Positions 17,604 through 28,772 are shown, counted from the first letter of the stretch. The stretch is DNA of 64,000 bases from a bacterium (GCA_905221035.1 CAJNBP010000007.1:1-64000), one strand, 5' to 3'. Numbers and translations: made by a program. Notes: generated by a model not told the origin, from the letters alone.

Positions 17604-20600
17604 ATGAGCAACATATCCTACTCTATCGGACTCGATATCGGAACAAACAGCGTCGGATGGGCCGTCATTACGGATGACTATAAGGTGCCATCGAAAAAGA
17701 TGAAAGTTCTAGGCAATACTGATAAACACTTTATCAAGAAAAATCTAATTGGAGCTTTATTATTTGATGAAGGAACTACTGCTGAAGATAGACGTCTCAA
17801 ACGAACAGCACGCCGTCGCTATACTCGTCGAAAAAATCGTCTTCGCTATCTTCAAGAAATCTTTTCTGAAGAAATGAGCAAGGTGGATAGTAGTTTCTTC
17901 CATCGATTAGATGACTCCTTCTTAGTTCCTGAGGATAAAAGAGGAAGTAAATACCCTATTTTTGCTACCTTGACAGAAGAAAAAGAATATCACAAGAAAT
18001 TTCCAACTATCTATCATTTGAGAAAACACCTGGCGGACTCAAAAGAAAAAGCTGACTTGCGCTTAATCTATCTAGCATTAGCTCATATGATTAAATACCG
18101 CGGACATTTTTTGTATGAAGAATCTTTCGATATTAAAAACAATGATATACAAAAAATCTTTAATGAATTTATAAGTATTTACGATAACACATTTGAAGGA
18201 AGTTCACTTAGTGGACAAAACGCACAAGTAGAAGCAATTTTTACTGATAAAATTAGTAAATCTGCAAAGAGAGAACGTGTCCTGAAACTCTTTCCTGACG
18301 AAAAGTCCACTGGTTTGTTTTCAGAATTTCTCAAGCTAATTGTTGGAAATCAAGCTGATTTCAAGAAACATTTTGAACTAGAAGAAAAAGCTCCACTACA
18401 ATTCTCTAAAGATACCTTTGATGAGGATTTGGAAAACTTACTCGGACAAATTGGAGATGATTTTGCAGACCTTTTCATAGTTGCTAAAAAACTCTATGAC
18501 GCCATTCTTCTATCTGGAATTTTGACTGTCACAGATCCATCAACCAAGGCTCCATTATCGGCGTCTATGATTGAGCGCTATGAAAACCACCAAAAAGACT
18601 TAGCAGCTTTAAAACAATTCATCAAAAACAATCTTCAAGAAAAATATGATGAAGTTTTCTCTGACCAATCTAAAGATGGGTATGCTGGGTACATCAATGG
18701 CAAAACCACTCAAGAAGCATTTTACAAGTACATCAAAAATCTTCTCTCTAAATTCGAAGGATCAGATTATTTCCTTGATAAAATTGAACGTGAAGATTTC
18801 TTGAGGAAACAACGCACCTTTGATAACGGTTCTATTCCTCACCAAATTCACCTCCAAGAGATGAATGCCATTCTCCGTCGTCAAAGAGAACACTATCCAT
18901 TTCTGAAGGAAAATAGAGAAAAGATTGAGACAATCTTGACTTTCCGCATTCCATACTATGTTGGCCCATTGGCTCGTGGCAATCGTAATTTTGCGTGGCT
19001 TACTCGAAATTCTGACCAAGCAATCCGGCCTTGGAACTTTGAAGAAATTGTTGACCAAGCAAGCTCTGCAGAAGACTTCATCCATAAGATGACTAACTAT
19101 GACTTGTATCTGCCAGAGGAAAAAGTTTTACCCAAACATAGTCTCTTGTATGAAACATTTGCTGTCTACAATGAATTAACAAAAGTAAAATTTATTGCAG
19201 AAGGATTGAGAGACTATCAATTCCTTGATAGTGGGCAAAAGAAGCAAATTGTCAATCAATTATTCAAAGAGAAAAGAAAAGTAACTGAAAAAGACATCAT
19301 TCAGTACCTACACAATGTTGATGGCTACGATGGAATCGAACTAAAAGGAATTGAAAAACAATTTAACGCTAGTCTTTCTACTTATCATGATTTACTTAAA
19401 ATAATCAAGGATAAAGCGTTTATGGATGATGCTGAAAATGAAGCAACTCTTGAAAATATCATCCACACGCTCACTATCTTTGAAGATCGTGAGATGATCA
19501 AGCAACGCTTTGCTCAATATGACTCTCTCTTTGATGAAAAAGTGATTAAAGCACTGATTCGTCGACATTATACTGGTTGGGGAAAACTCTCTGCTAAGCT
19601 AATCAACGGTATCTGTGATAAAAAAACTGGTAAAACAATTCTTGACTACTTGATTGATGATGGCTACAGCAATCGTAATTTTATGCAGTTAATCAATGAT
19701 GACGGGCTTTCCTTCAAAGACATTATTCAAAAAGCACAAGTAGTTGGTAAGACAAACGATGTGAAGCAAGTTGTCCAAGAGCTTCCAGGAAGCCCTGCCA
19801 TTAAAAAGGGAATTTTACAAAGTATCAAACTTGTCGATGAGCTTGTCAAAGTTATGGGCCACGCTCCCGAGTCCATTGTGATTGAGATGGCACGAGAAAA
19901 TCAGACAACTGCCAGAGGGAAAAAGAATTCCCAACAAAGATATAAACGCATTGAAGATGCACTAAAAAATTTAGCACCTGGACTTGATTCAAATATATTA
20001 AAAGAATATCCAACAGATAATATTCAACTTCAAAACGACCGTCTCTTCCTTTACTATCTCCAAAATGGGAAGGATATGTACACTGGGGAACCTCTTGACA
20101 TCAACCAACTAAGTAGCTATGACATTGACCATATCGTCCCACAGGCTTTTATAAAAGATGATTCTCTAGACAACCGTGTCTTGACTAGTTCAAAGGATAA
20201 TCGTGGTAAATCTGATAATGTTCCAAGTTTAGAGGTTGTTCAAAAAAGAAAAGCTTTTTGGCAACAATTACTGTATTCCAAATTGATTTCAGAACGTAAA
20301 TTTAATAATTTAACCAAGGCTAAACGTGGTGGGCTAGATGAGCGAGATAAAGTTGTCTTTATCAGACGCCAACTAGTTGAAACACGGCAAATCACAAAAC
20401 ATATTGCTCAGATTTTGGATGCCCGTTTTAATACAGAAGTGGCTGAGAAGGATAAGAAGAACCGTAAGGTCAAAATTATCACTTTGAAATCCAATCTAGT
20501 TTCCAACTTCCGTAAAGAATTTAAGTTATATAAGGTGCGGGAAATCAATGACTACCACCATGCACATGATGCCTACTTAAATGCAGTAGTGGCTAAGGCC

Positions 20601-21782
20601 ATCCTTAAGAAATATCCTAAACTAGAGCCTGAATTCGTCTATGGTGACTATCAAAAGTACGATCTTAAGCGCTACATCTCAAGAGCCAAAGATCCTAAAG
20701 ATGTTGAAAAAGCAACTGAAAAGTATTTCTTCTACTCAAACTTGTTGAACTTCTTTAAAGAAGAGGTGCATTACGCAGACGGAACCATCGTAAAACGAGA
20801 GAATATCGAATACTCTAAGGATACTGGAGAAATCGCTTGGAATAAAGAAAAAGATTTCGCTACAATAAAAAAAGTTCTTTCACTTCCGCAGGTGAATATT
20901 GTGAAGAAGACAGAGATTCAAACACATGGTCTAGATAGAGGTAAACCTAGAGGATTGTTCAATTCCAATCCATCTCCTAAACCTTCAGAAGATAGTAAAG
21001 AAAATCTTGTCCCAATTAAACAAGGGCTTGACCCACGAAAATACGGTGGTTACGCTGGTATTTCTAACTCATACGCGGTCTTAGTTAAAGCTATTATTGA
21101 AAAAGGAGCGAAAAAACAACAAAAGACAGTTCTTGAATTTCAAGGTATCTCTATTTTAGATAAAATAAATTTTGAAAAGAACAAAGAAAACTATCTTCTT
21201 GAAAAAGGATACATAAAAATTCTATCAACTATTACTTTACCTAAATATAGTTTGTTTGAGTTTCCTGATGGTACAAGAAGAAGACTAGCAAGTATTCTAT
21301 CGACAAACAATAAACGAGGAGAAATTCATAAAGGTAATGAATTGGTCATCTCCGAAAAGTATACGACTCTTTTGTATCATGCTAAGAATATTAATAAAAC
21401 ACTTGAACCAGAACACTTAGAGTATGTTGAGAAACATCGAAATGATTTTGCTAAACTTTTAGAATCTGTACTTGATTTTAACGATAAGTATGTAGGCGCA
21501 TTAAAAAATGGAGAAAGAATCAGACAAGCATTTATTGATTGGGAAACAGTTGATATCGAAAAGTTATGTTTCAGTTTCATTGGTCCAAGAAATAGTAAAA
21601 ATGCTGGTTTATTCGAGTTAACTTCACAAGGAAGTGCTTCTGACTTCGAGTTCTTGGGAGTAAAAATTCCACGATACAGAGACTATACACCTTCTTCACT
21701 CCTCAACGCCACCCTCATCCACCAATCCATCACTGGTCTCTACGAGACTCGGATTGACTTAAGCAAATTAGGAGAAGACTAA
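17604..21782 (+). CDS. cas9: CRISPR-associated endonuclease Cas9 (type II-A)
   Basis: A 1392-residue Cas9, close in character to the S. thermophilus CRISPR3 and S. pyogenes proteins. Domains: RuvC-I with D11 ([10 protein letters not shown]), an arginine-rich bridge helix (residues ~60-90, [16 protein letters not shown]), REC lobe, RuvC-II with E761 (VIEMARENQ), HNH with H843 (DIDHIVPQ), RuvC-III with HHAHDAYLN (H988/D989 region), then the PAM-interacting domain. Arginines R1357 and R1359 (IPRYRDYT) align with the two SpCas9 arginines that read GG. All catalytic residues are present. AAGGAG precedes the ATG. It overlaps cas1 by one base (TAATG). Confidence 0.97.
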   Translation: MSNISYSIGLDIGTNSVGWAVITDDYKVPSKKMKVLGNTDKHFIKKNLIGALLFDEGTTAEDRRLKRTARRRYTRRKNRLRYLQEIFSEEMSKVDSSFFHRLDDSFLVPEDKRGSKYPIFATLTEEKEYHKKFPTIYHLRKHLADSKEKADLRLIYLALAHMIKYRGHFLYEESFDIKNNDIQKIFNEFISIYDNTFEGSSLSGQNAQVEAIFTDKISKSAKRERVLKLFPDEKSTGLFSEFLKLIVGNQADFKKHFELEEKAPLQFSKDTFDEDLENLLGQIGDDFADLFIVAKKLYDAILLSGILTVTDPSTKAPLSASMIERYENHQKDLAALKQFIKNNLQEKYDEVFSDQSKDGYAGYINGKTTQEAFYKYIKNLLSKFEGSDYFLDKIEREDFLRKQRTFDNGSIPHQIHLQEMNAILRRQREHYPFLKENREKIETILTFRIPYYVGPLARGNRNFAWLTRNSDQAIRPWNFEEIVDQASSAEDFIHKMTNYDLYLPEEKVLPKHSLLYETFAVYNELTKVKFIAEGLRDYQFLDSGQKKQIVNQLFKEKRKVTEKDIIQYLHNVDGYDGIELKGIEKQFNASLSTYHDLLKIIKDKAFMDDAENEATLENIIHTLTIFEDREMIKQRFAQYDSLFDEKVIKALIRRHYTGWGKLSAKLINGICDKKTGKTILDYLIDDGYSNRNFMQLINDDGLSFKDIIQKAQVVGKTNDVKQVVQELPGSPAIKKGILQSIKLVDELVKVMGHAPESIVIEMARENQTTARGKKNSQQRYKRIEDALKNLAPGLDSNILKEYPTDNIQLQNDRLFLYYLQNGKDMYTGEPLDINQLSSYDIDHIVPQAFIKDDSLDNRVLTSSKDNRGKSDNVPSLEVVQKRKAFWQQLLYSKLISERKFNNLTKAKRGGLDERDKVVFIRRQLVETRQITKHIAQILDARFNTEVAEKDKKNRKVKIITLKSNLVSNFRKEFKLYKVREINDYHHAHDAYLNAVVAKAILKKYPKLEPEFVYGDYQKYDLKRYISRAKDPKDVEKATEKYFFYSNLLNFFKEEVHYADGTIVKRENIEYSKDTGEIAWNKEKDFATIKKVLSLPQVNIVKKTEIQTHGLDRGKPRGLFNSNPSPKPSEDSKENLVPIKQGLDPRKYGGYAGISNSYAVLVKAIIEKGAKKQQKTVLEFQGISILDKINFEKNKENYLLEKGYIKILSTITLPKYSLFEFPDGTRRRLASILSTNNKRGEIHKGNELVISEKYTTLLYHAKNINKTLEPEHLEYVEKHRNDFAKLLESVLDFNDKYVGALKNGERIRQAFIDWETVDIEKLCFSFIGPRNSKNAGLFELTSQGSASDFEFLGVKIPRYRDYTPSSLLNATLIHQSITGLYETRIDLSKLGED

Positions 21783-22648
21783 TGGGATGGAGAACTGTTG
21801 TAGTCAATACGCACTCTAAACTCTCCTACAAGAATAACCACTTGATTTTTAAAGACGCCTCTCGGACAGAGTTAATTCACCTGTCCGAGGTGGACATCCT
21901 GCTTTTGGAGACGACAGATATTGTTCTCTCCACTATGCTGATAAAGCGCTTGGTGGATGAAAATATTCTGGTCATCTTTTGTGATGATAAACGCTTACCA
22001 ACGGCATATTTAATGCCTTACTATGGTCGTCATGATTCCAGTTTGCAACTCTCTCGTCAAATTGCTTGGAATGAAGATGTGAAGGCGGAAATATGGACAA
22101 CCATCATTGCACAAAAAATTCTCAATCAAGCTTTTTATCTGGGGAGTTGTGGTTTTCTGGAAAAGAGCCAGTCCGTCATCGATCTCTATCATGGATTGGA
22201 TTTGTTTGATCCTAGTAACCGTGAGGGACACGCAGCTCGTATTTATTTCAACACCTTGTTTGGAAATGATTTTAATCGTGAGCAAGATAGTGATGTTAAT
22301 GCTGCCTTAGACTATGGCTACACTTTGATTTTGAGTATGTTTGCGCGTGAGATTGTTTTGTCTGGCTGTATGACTCAGTTTGGCTTGAAACATGCCAATC
22401 AGTTCAATCAATTCAACCTAGCCAGTGATATTATGGAGCCTTTCCGTCCGATTATTGACAGAATTGTCTATGAAAATCGAAACAGCTCTTTTATCAAAAT
22501 CAAACGAGAACTTTTTACTATTTTCTCAGACACCTTCCACTACAATGGTAAAGATATGTACCTGTCCAATATCATCAGTGACTATACTAAGAAAGTCATC
22601 CAAGCTCTCAATCAACCCGAGAAAGGAGTTCCTGAGTTTAGGATATGA
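21782..22648 (+). CDS. cas1: CRISPR adaptation integrase Cas1
   Basis: A 288-residue type II Cas1, the catalytic integrase that with Cas2 inserts new spacers at the leader end. The metal-site residues are visible: Glu in [11 protein letters not shown] (near residue 149), His in [17 protein letters not shown] (near residue 205) and Glu in DIMEPFRP (near residue 220). It starts within the cas9 stop codon (TAATG) and ends in an ATGA overlap with cas2, so translation is coupled. Confidence 0.96.
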   Translation: MGWRTVVVNTHSKLSYKNNHLIFKDASRTELIHLSEVDILLLETTDIVLSTMLIKRLVDENILVIFCDDKRLPTAYLMPYYGRHDSSLQLSRQIAWNEDVKAEIWTTIIAQKILNQAFYLGSCGFLEKSQSVIDLYHGLDLFDPSNREGHAARIYFNTLFGNDFNREQDSDVNAALDYGYTLILSMFAREIVLSGCMTQFGLKHANQFNQFNLASDIMEPFRPIIDRIVYENRNSSFIKIKRELFTIFSDTFHYNGKDMYLSNIISDYTKKVIQALNQPEKGVPEFRI

Positions 22649-22989
22649 ATTATCGATATATGCGTATGATTTTAATGTTTGATATGCCAGTCGATACCGT
22701 AGAGGAACGCAAGGCCTATCGGAAATTTCGGAAGTTCCTCATAGATGAGGGATTTATCATGCACCAATTCTCCATCTATAGCAAGCTCTTGCTCAATAAT
22801 TCTGCTAATAACGCCATGATTGAGCGACTCAAGACTCATAACCCTAAAAAAGGGAACATTACTCTCTTAACCGTTACAGAAAAGCAGTTTTCTCGTATGA
22901 TTTACTTAAATGGCGAGCGAAATACCAGCATAGCAAATTCCGATGCACGCTTGGTCTTTCTAGGAGAGGAGCCTAGAGATGAAGATTAA
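22645..22989 (+). CDS. cas2: CRISPR adaptation protein Cas2
   Basis: A 114-residue Cas2 with the N-terminal ferredoxin-like strand [18 protein letters not shown], typical of type II systems. It forms the central dimer of the Cas1-Cas2 integrase. ATGA overlap with cas1 and an 11-bp overlap with csn2 show a single operon. Confidence 0.95.
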   Translation: MNYRYMRMILMFDMPVDTVEERKAYRKFRKFLIDEGFIMHQFSIYSKLLLNNSANNAMIERLKTHNPKKGNITLLTVTEKQFSRMIYLNGERNTSIANSDARLVFLGEEPRDED

Positions 22990-23641
22990 TTTCCCACTAC
23001 TGGATGAACCATTAGCTATTGAAAATGCCACTTTTTTAGTGTTGGAGGACCAGTTTACCTTTTCAACTATCGTCAAGCAATTCTACCAATATACTGATGA
23101 TGGGGAGTTGAAGTTGTTTGATAGAAATCTAAAAGATCTGAAAGAAGCTGAATTACTAGTGATAACGGATGTCTTAGGATACAATCTCAACTCACCTGCG
23201 ATGCTCAAGCTGATACATGCAGATCTTGAAAATCAGCTCAATGACAAGCCCGAAGTCAAATCCATGATTGAAAAGCTGGTTGCTACGATTACAGAATTGC
23301 TAGCATTTGAGTGTTTAGAAAACGAGTTAGACCTAGAGTATGATGAAATTACCATTCTAGAGTTAATCGATGCACTTGGTGTCAAAGTCGAAACCCTGAG
23401 TGATACACCTTTTGAAAAGATGCTAGAAATTGTCCAGGTTTTTAAATATCTTTCTAAAAAGAAACTCCTTGTTTTCATCAATGCATCCGCCTATCTATCA
23501 AAGGATGAGTTAGTAAATTTGATAGAGTATATCCAACTCAATCAACTGTCCGTCTTGTTTGTTGAGCCTCGGAAAATCTATGATTTTCCGCAGTATGTAT
23601 TGGATCAAGACTATTTCTTGAACCCTGAAAATATGGTATAA
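22979..23641 (+). CDS. csn2: CRISPR adaptation protein Csn2
   Basis: A 220-residue short-form Csn2, the hallmark of subtype II-A. The family forms a tetrameric ring that binds DNA ends and is needed for spacer capture with Cas1, Cas2 and Cas9. It overlaps cas2. Its last codons contain a candidate pre-crRNA promoter (23634-23642), so the operon and array transcripts overlap. Confidence 0.94.
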   Translation: MKINFPLLDEPLAIENATFLVLEDQFTFSTIVKQFYQYTDDGELKLFDRNLKDLKEAELLVITDVLGYNLNSPAMLKLIHADLENQLNDKPEVKSMIEKLVATITELLAFECLENELDLEYDEITILELIDALGVKVETLSDTPFEKMLEIVQVFKYLSKKKLLVFINASAYLSKDELVNLIEYIQLNQLSVLFVEPRKIYDFPQYVLDQDYFLNPENMV

Positions 23642-23642
23642 T
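23634..23642 (+). promoter_or_regulatory. Candidate pre-crRNA promoter
   Basis: TGGTATAAT is a perfect extended -10 that overlaps the csn2 stop codon. No good -35 is present. A start near 23649 would give an RNA with about 83 nt of leader before the first repeat. Confidence 0.55.
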
Positions 23643-23731
23643 AAGAGTAACAATTGGAACCTGACGATCTGAAGTCTGGCTGGGACGAATGGCGCGATTA
23701 CGAAATTTTGTGAGAAAAATTTTTCTACGAG
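23642..23731 (+). promoter_or_regulatory. CRISPR leader with II-A anchoring motif
   Basis: 90 bp between csn2 and the first repeat. It ends in CTACGAG (23725-23731) directly against the repeat; this matches the leader-anchoring motif class known for this group of II-A systems, where Cas1-Cas2 recognise the leader-repeat junction. Confidence 0.8.
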
Positions 23732-25415
23732 GTTTTAGAGCTGTGTTGTTTCGAATGGTTCCAAAACTACCTCCCCAAGCTTTATCCAAATCTTTAAGTT
23801 TTAGAGCTGTGTTGTTTCGAATGGTTCCAAAACTTAGTACTTTATAAATCGGATCGATAATAAGTTTTAGAGCTGTGTTGTTTCGAATGGTTCCAAAACC
23901 GCTGAACTTGTAGAGAATTTTGCAAGCAAGTTTTAGAGCTGTGTTGTTTCGAATGGTTCCAAAACGTTTTGCATTTCTCCAATGCGTGCTGCAACGTTTT
24001 AGAGCTGTGTTGTTTCGAATGGTTCCAAAACTTCTATATGCTGGTGATATGGTTATTGACTGTTTTAGAGCTGTGTTGTTTCGAATGGTTCCAAAACTTA
24101 CGACGAACACGGTAATAATCTTGGTTAGTTTTAGAGCTGTGTTGTTTCGAATGGTTCCAAAACATCAGAGTATATCCATTGTCAATTAACCATGTTTTAG
24201 AGCTGTGTTGTTTCGAATGGTTCCAAAACAGAACAATTTGTTGAACCTAGCTTTTTAACGTTTTAGAGCTGTGTTGTTTCGAATGGTTCCAAAACTCAAG
24301 GTATCCCTGACTTGTCTGTAGACATGTTTTAGAGCTGTGTTGTTTCGAATGGTTCCAAAACTGATACTCTAACATGGCTTAGAGAAATTATGTTTTAGAG
24401 CTGTGTTGTTTCGAATGGTTCCAAAACGTTCTTGATTTATGTTAATGAAAAGCCGTTGTTTTAGAGCTGTGTTGTTTCGAATGGTTCCAAAACCATACCA
24501 TATCAGGATTATTTAACGTGGAAGTTTTAGAGCTGTGTTGTTTCGAATGGTTCCAAAACTCTCCCCTTTTTGCTATAATAAAATCAGAAGTTTTAGAGCT
24601 GTGTTGTTTCGAATGGTTCCAAAACTTACCCTAATATAGAAATCACCTTGCTAACGTTTTAGAGCTGTGTTGTTTCGAATGGTTCCAAAACTCGGCAACA
24701 TCTACGAGAACCAGGAGCTTTGTTTTAGAGCTGTGTTGTTTCGAATGGTTCCAAAACTAATTCATTTGGTAGTGTATTATATGCTATGTTTTAGAGCTGT
24801 GTTGTTTCGAATGGTTCCAAAACGACTCTTAGAGGCTTCAAACACGATTGTGTGTTTTAGAGCTGTGTTGTTTCGAATGGTTCCAAAACGCCAAGAAAGT
24901 ATTAGAAGGGTATCCTCATGTTTTAGAGCTGTGTTGTTTCGAATGGTTCCAAAACTCACAAAATATAAGATATGTTAAATACAAGGTTTTAGAGCTGTGT
25001 TGTTTCGAATGGTTCCAAAACATTTATACCTTCCGAATTCTTATGAATGTTGTTTTAGAGCTGTGTTGTTTCGAATGGTTCCAAAACTCCTCACAGCTTG
25101 ATAACTGAAGTACTATTGTTTTAGAGCTGTGTTGTTTCGAATGGTTCCAAAACAAAATATATTTCGAAATATATCATTCTTCTGTTTTAGAGCTGTGTTG
25201 TTTCGAATGGTTCCAAAACCGCCATACCGTCAGGTTCATGCCCACTCAAGTTTTAGAGCTGTGTTGTTTCGAATGGTTCCAAAACACCTTGTTGACGTAG
25301 GAAATCAGCATTGAAGTTTTAGAGCTGTGTTGTTTCGAATGGTTCCAAAACCTGATAGTGGAACGGCAACGGACATGAAAGTTTTAGAGCTGTTTGTTTC
25401 GAATGGTTCCGAAAC
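23732..25415 (+). CRISPR. Type II-A CRISPR array, 26 repeats and 25 spacers
   Basis: The repeat is 36 bp, begins GTTTTAGAGCTGTG and ends GAATGGTTCCAAAAC, at 66-bp spacing from 23732 onward. Repeats 1-25 are identical by eye. Spacers 1-24 are 30 nt and spacer 25 is 29 nt. The last repeat (25381-25415) is 35 nt, with one base deleted after GCTGT and an A-to-G change near its end, marking the old, leader-distal end. The repeat is the type known from the S. thermophilus CRISPR3 locus. Apparent proteins containing repeated FRAVLFRMVPK are artefacts of reading the repeats. Confidence 0.99.
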
Positions 25416-25420
25416 ACATT

Positions 25421-25452
25421 AAAAGCTACTCATTTTTTAAGTAGCTTTTTTC
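25421..25452 (+). terminator. Terminator after CRISPR array
   Basis: AAAGCTACT and AGTAGCTTT form a 9-bp stem with a T run, 6 bp after the last repeat. The T/A-rich flanks would let it also serve the convergent rhomboid gene. Confidence 0.85.
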
Positions 25453-25476
25453 TTATTCAAGTTTACATATTAGTCG

Positions 25477-26154
25477 TCACAACCCCATTCCCTTGTAGAA
25501 AAGAAAAACTGCGAGTCCTACAAATAGTACTGTCGCTACCAATCTCTGACTAGAGCTATACATCCGTCTTTCTCCTCGAACTGGAAAGATAATTGCTAGA
25601 AATGCTCCACCAACTGCACCTCCGATATGGCCAGCTAGGCTGATTCCTGGAATCAGAACACTTCCAATAATGTTAATCACAAAAAGTGTCAGATAAGATT
25701 GCCCTAGCTGTTGGATATAAGGATTGCGCGTAGCATAGCGAAGAATGATAATCGCGGCAAAAAGACCATAAAGAGAGGTGGATGCTCCTGCTGCTAAGGA
25801 TTTGGGACTAAACTCAAAAACAAAGAGATTACCCATCATTCCTGATAAGAGATAGAGAAAGAAAAACTGCTTGGATCCGAAAATCTCCTCTACCTGCCTT
25901 CCAAGATAATAAAGCGAAAGCATATTGACAATGAAATGCTCCCACCCAATATGAACAAAAATAGCCGAAAAGAGACGCCAAACCTGCTCTGGAAAGAGGC
26001 GAATGACAGGTCCGTACATGGCTCCAAATCGAAATAGGGTATCTGCCCTGTCAAAATTTCCACCTGTGGTCACCAACATTAGTAGAAATACCAAGGTCGT
26101 CACTAATAGGAAGAAACTCGTCACAGGATAACGTCTGTCAAAGATTTCCTTCAT
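25477..26154 (-). CDS. Rhomboid-family intramembrane serine protease
   Basis: 225 residues, multi-pass. The catalytic Ser is in LAAGASTSLYGLF (near residue 133) and the catalytic His in LAGHIGGAVGG (near residue 184); an HFIVNMLSLYYLG segment fits the usual H-x-x-x-N. Rhomboids cleave membrane helices within the bilayer; the substrate here is unknown. Start 26154 is chosen for AGGAGG upstream; it overlaps the folate gene by 17 bp. This gene marks the right flank of the CRISPR insertion in an otherwise pneumococcus-like gene order. Confidence 0.9.
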   Translation of the reverse strand: MKEIFDRRYPVTSFFLLVTTLVFLLMLVTTGGNFDRADTLFRFGAMYGPVIRLFPEQVWRLFSAIFVHIGWEHFIVNMLSLYYLGRQVEEIFGSKQFFFLYLLSGMMGNLFVFEFSPKSLAAGASTSLYGLFAAIIILRYATRNPYIQQLGQSYLTLFVINIIGSVLIPGISLAGHIGGAVGGAFLAIIFPVRGERRMYSSSQRLVATVLFVGLAVFLFYKGMGL

Positions 26155-26677
26155 CAACCAAAACCTCCTGAACAGGAATATCATGATTTTCAGGGCTAAA
26201 ATTCCGAATTTGACAAGGATAAACCGTACTCAAAGTATGACCAATAAAATGTTTCAGATAGCGGTCGTAATAGCCCCCACCATAGCCAATCCGATAGCCC
26301 TCTGTCGTAAAAGCCAGACCAGGAACATGAATCAAATCAATCTGAGAGGCATCCGCCACCTCCAACTCTCCTTGTGGTTCCAATAAGCCAAAGGAAGTTT
26401 TGACCAGTTGTTGCGGATCATAGACTACAAAGTCCATGCGCCCCTTGGGATAGGTTTTGGGTATCAGAACCTTCTTCCCATCCTTCAGCGCCTGCTCAAT
26501 CAGTTCCTGCGTTTGAAACTCATGAGGAAAAGAGAGATAGGTTGCGATAATCTTAGACTCATTGTAAAAGGGATGTTTCAGAAATCGCACCGTTAAAGCT
26601 TGATCCATAGCCTGTTTTTGCTCTCTAGGGATAGCCCTCATGTCTTGCAAGACTTGCTTGCGTAGTTCTGCTTTCAT
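26138..26677 (-). CDS. 5-formyltetrahydrofolate cyclo-ligase
   Basis: A 179-residue MTHFS family enzyme, converting 5-formyl-THF to 5,10-methenyl-THF with ATP. The signature GYRIGYGGGYYDRYL (near residue 127) supplies the nucleotide and folate site. The RxxxxxR-type N-terminus (LRKQVLQDMRAI) fits. It is the second gene of a likely operon M20 deacetylase - cyclo-ligase - rhomboid. Confidence 0.93.
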   Translation of the reverse strand: MKAELRKQVLQDMRAIPREQKQAMDQALTVRFLKHPFYNESKIIATYLSFPHEFQTQELIEQALKDGKKVLIPKTYPKGRMDFVVYDPQQLVKTSFGLLEPQGELEVADASQIDLIHVPGLAFTTEGYRIGYGGGYYDRYLKHFIGHTLSTVYPCQIRNFSPENHDIPVQEVLVDEGNL

Positions 26678-26688
26678 AGGTAATTCCT

Positions 26689-27819
26689 CTACTCTGCCGC
26701 CTTCTTTTTCAGGAAACTAGAGACCGCATCCACCCCAATTGCTAGAGCCTCTTCCTTAGGACTCATCTGAGGGTGATGAAGGGCGTAGGGACTATCAATA
26801 CCCAGCCAAAACATAACGCCATCAACCTTCGAAAGGAGATAACCAAAGTCCTCACCTGTCATAGCAGGTTCGATATCAATTAACTCGATTCCCTCTTTTT
26901 CTTCAAAGAAGTCCATCAGTTCACGCGCCAAGGCTGGATGGTTCTCAACAGGTAGGTAGCCCCCTTGTTTAAGTTCGACTTCGACTTCCATATCAAAGGC
27001 AGCTGCAACGCCTTCTGCAACTGTTTTAACCCTCTTTTGCACCAAGAGGCTCATGTCCTGTGTCAAAGCTCGAATAGTTCCATGTAAAAAGGCTGTGTCT
27101 GTGATGACATTGTTAGTGGTTCCAGCTTGGAAAACTCCAAAGGTCACCACCGCTCCCTCGATTGGGTTGACATTGCGGCTGACCACTGACTGCACCTGGG
27201 TCACAAAGTAACTAGCCGCTACCAAAGCGTCATTGGTTTCATGTGGAAAGGCTGCATGTCCTCCTTTTCCTTTGAAACGAATCTTCACCTCACAGGTCCC
27301 TGCAAAGAGCGTATGGGTATTGGTCGCGATCTGGCCGACTTTCAAATCTGGACGGACATGGAGACCATAAAATTGGTCTGGCAACCAGTCTCCAAAAGCG
27401 CCGTCCTCATACATGAGCATCCCACCAGCTTCATTTTCTTCAGCAGGCTGAAATAGGAAGAGCAGATTGTTCTTTGGTTGCTCCTCCAGTGCACGCTCAA
27501 GACAACCCAAGGCAATGGTCATGTGAAAATCATGGCCACAAGCATGCATACGACCTTGGTGCTGAGAAGCAAAAGGGAGTCCTGTTTGTTCGACGATAGG
27601 CAGACCATCAATATCTGTTCTCCAACCAATGGTCCGCTCTGGCTGACTTCCCTGCAAATAAACCAAAATTCCTGTCCGCCAAGTACGAACTTGGACAAAA
27701 TCCTTGCCCGTAGTCAATTTCTCAATCACATCCATCAAATAAGCATGAGTCTTGAACTCCTCCAAGCCAATCTCTGGAATCTGGTGCAAATCTCGTCTAG
27801 TCTGAATCAAATCTAACAT
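26689..27819 (-). CDS. N-acetyldiaminopimelate deacetylase (M20 family)
   Basis: A 376-residue M20D metallopeptidase-fold amidohydrolase. Metal-site segments are HACGHDFH (near residue 92), the PAEENEAGG region (near residue 125), HGTIRA and the C-terminal [12 protein letters not shown]. Its position directly after dapH on the same strand identifies the likely substrate as N-acetyl-LL-diaminopimelate in the acetylase branch of lysine synthesis. Streptococci usually have Lys, not DAP, in peptidoglycan, so the pathway mainly feeds lysine. AGGAGGATAG precedes the start. Confidence 0.88.
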   Translation of the reverse strand: MLDLIQTRRDLHQIPEIGLEEFKTHAYLMDVIEKLTTGKDFVQVRTWRTGILVYLQGSQPERTIGWRTDIDGLPIVEQTGLPFASQHQGRMHACGHDFHMTIALGCLERALEEQPKNNLLFLFQPAEENEAGGMLMYEDGAFGDWLPDQFYGLHVRPDLKVGQIATNTHTLFAGTCEVKIRFKGKGGHAAFPHETNDALVAASYFVTQVQSVVSRNVNPIEGAVVTFGVFQAGTTNNVITDTAFLHGTIRALTQDMSLLVQKRVKTVAEGVAAAFDMEVEVELKQGGYLPVENHPALARELMDFFEEKEGIELIDIEPAMTGEDFGYLLSKVDGVMFWLGIDSPYALHHPQMSPKEEALAIGVDAVSSFLKKKAAE

Positions 27820-27842
27820 TTATCTATCCTCCTATATAGCAG

Positions 27843-27873
27843 AAAGAGGCTGGAAAAGAGTTCCGCCTCTATT
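27843..27873 (-). terminator. Weak terminator between dapH and deacetylase
   Basis: On the minus strand AGAGGC and GCCTCT pair across a 14-nt loop, followed by TTTC. It may reduce but not stop read-through to the deacetylase gene. Confidence 0.4.
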
Positions 27874-27885
27874 TGTCTTTTGCAA

Positions 27886-28584
27886 TTACAAGGTGCGAAG
27901 CGCATCTTCTAGCGCTGTTTTTTGTTGGGTTTGGGCATCAATCTCTTTGATAATGCGAGCTGGAACACCTGCTACCACCACGTTTTCTGGGACATCTTGG
28001 GTAACGATAGCTCCTGCTGCGACAACTGAACCACTACCGATTTGGACCCCTTCGATAACCACTGCATTGGCACCGATAAGAACATTGTCTCCAACTCGGA
28101 CTGGTTCGGCGCTAGCTGGCTCAATCACACCTGCCAAAACTGCACCTGCACCAACGTGGCTGTTTTTCCCAACGATAGCACGGCCACCAAGGATGGCACC
28201 CATGTCAATCATGGTTCCTGCACCGATTTCAGCACCAATATTGATAACTGCTCCCATCATGATAACAGCATTGGCACCAATTTCAACCTGATCACGGATA
28301 ATCGCACCTGGCTCGATACGAGCGTTGATATCACGTTTATCTAGCAAAGGAACTGCAGAATTGCGAGCATCTTGCTCGACAACATAGTCTTGGTTTTCTA
28401 CCAAGCCATCGAGAAGAGGAGCTACGTCCTTCCAGTCTCCAAATAGGACATTTCCTAGTTTAACAACAGAGTTAGGTACAGCAGTTGCAAGTTCCCCCTC
28501 AAAGGTTACCTTCACACTGGTTTTCTTTTCAGCATTGGCGATAAATTGGATAATTTCTTGTGCGTTCATTTTTGTAGCAGTCAT
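27886..28584 (-). CDS. dapH: Tetrahydrodipicolinate N-acetyltransferase
   Basis: A 232-residue left-handed beta-helix acyltransferase. After an N-terminal alpha/beta domain (residues 1-90) come many hexapeptide repeats ([28 protein letters not shown] and similar, about 95-200). It acetylates tetrahydrodipicolinate using acetyl-CoA, the first step of the acetylase branch to lysine. AGGAGGCGCCT precedes the ATG. An extended -10 TGGTAGAAT lies 30 bp upstream, right after the terminator of the upstream RNA candidate. Confidence 0.95.
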   Translation of the reverse strand: MTATKMNAQEIIQFIANAEKKTSVKVTFEGELATAVPNSVVKLGNVLFGDWKDVAPLLDGLVENQDYVVEQDARNSAVPLLDKRDINARIEPGAIIRDQVEIGANAVIMMGAVINIGAEIGAGTMIDMGAILGGRAIVGKNSHVGAGAVLAGVIEPASAEPVRVGDNVLIGANAVVIEGVQIGSGSVVAAGAIVTQDVPENVVVAGVPARIIKEIDAQTQQKTALEDALRTL

Positions 28585-28621
28585 AGGCGCCTCCTAGTTC
28601 ATTTTAATGATACCTATTCTA

Positions 28622-28772
28622 CCAAAAAAGGCCTCAAATTTGAAGCCTTTTTGTCTGTTTTTAGGTATGATTTTTTAGGGATGTGAGATAAAACGTGCTG
28701 TCGGTAAAAGCAAGCCCCTACCGATACAACCTAAAAACAATCTTCACAACTATCTCCCCGTGTTTTATTGAC
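28622..28772 (-). ncRNA. Structured RNA candidate upstream of dapH
   Basis: On the minus strand a strong extended -10 (TGCTATACT, 28779-28787) starts a region of about 150 nt that ends in a terminator (GGCTTCAA/TTGAGGCC type stem at 28630-28647 with T run). Inside are a TCGGTA/TACCGA hairpin and a segment TGTTTTTAGGT that can pair with either of two downstream partners: CCTAAAAAATC or ACCTAAAAACA. No ORF is apparent. It could be a stand-alone small RNA or a regulatory leader of dapH. No known riboswitch core (lysine, SAM, preQ1) was recognised. Confidence 0.55.

Noticed and set aside
23538..25314. Several open frames across the CRISPR array, giving proteins with repeated FRAVLFRMVPK or FGTIRNNTALK units
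   Set aside because: They are produced by reading the 66-bp repeat-spacer period, a multiple of three; no ribosome sites and spacers differ freely.
23768..25380. Self-targeting spacers against genes in this window
   Set aside because: By eye no spacer showed more than chance identity (about 12 nt for spacer 1 within pbp1b); a full search was not possible.
28622..28772. Lysine riboswitch before dapH
   Set aside because: Pathway would fit, but the conserved five-way core and AGAGGTGC-type start were not seen.
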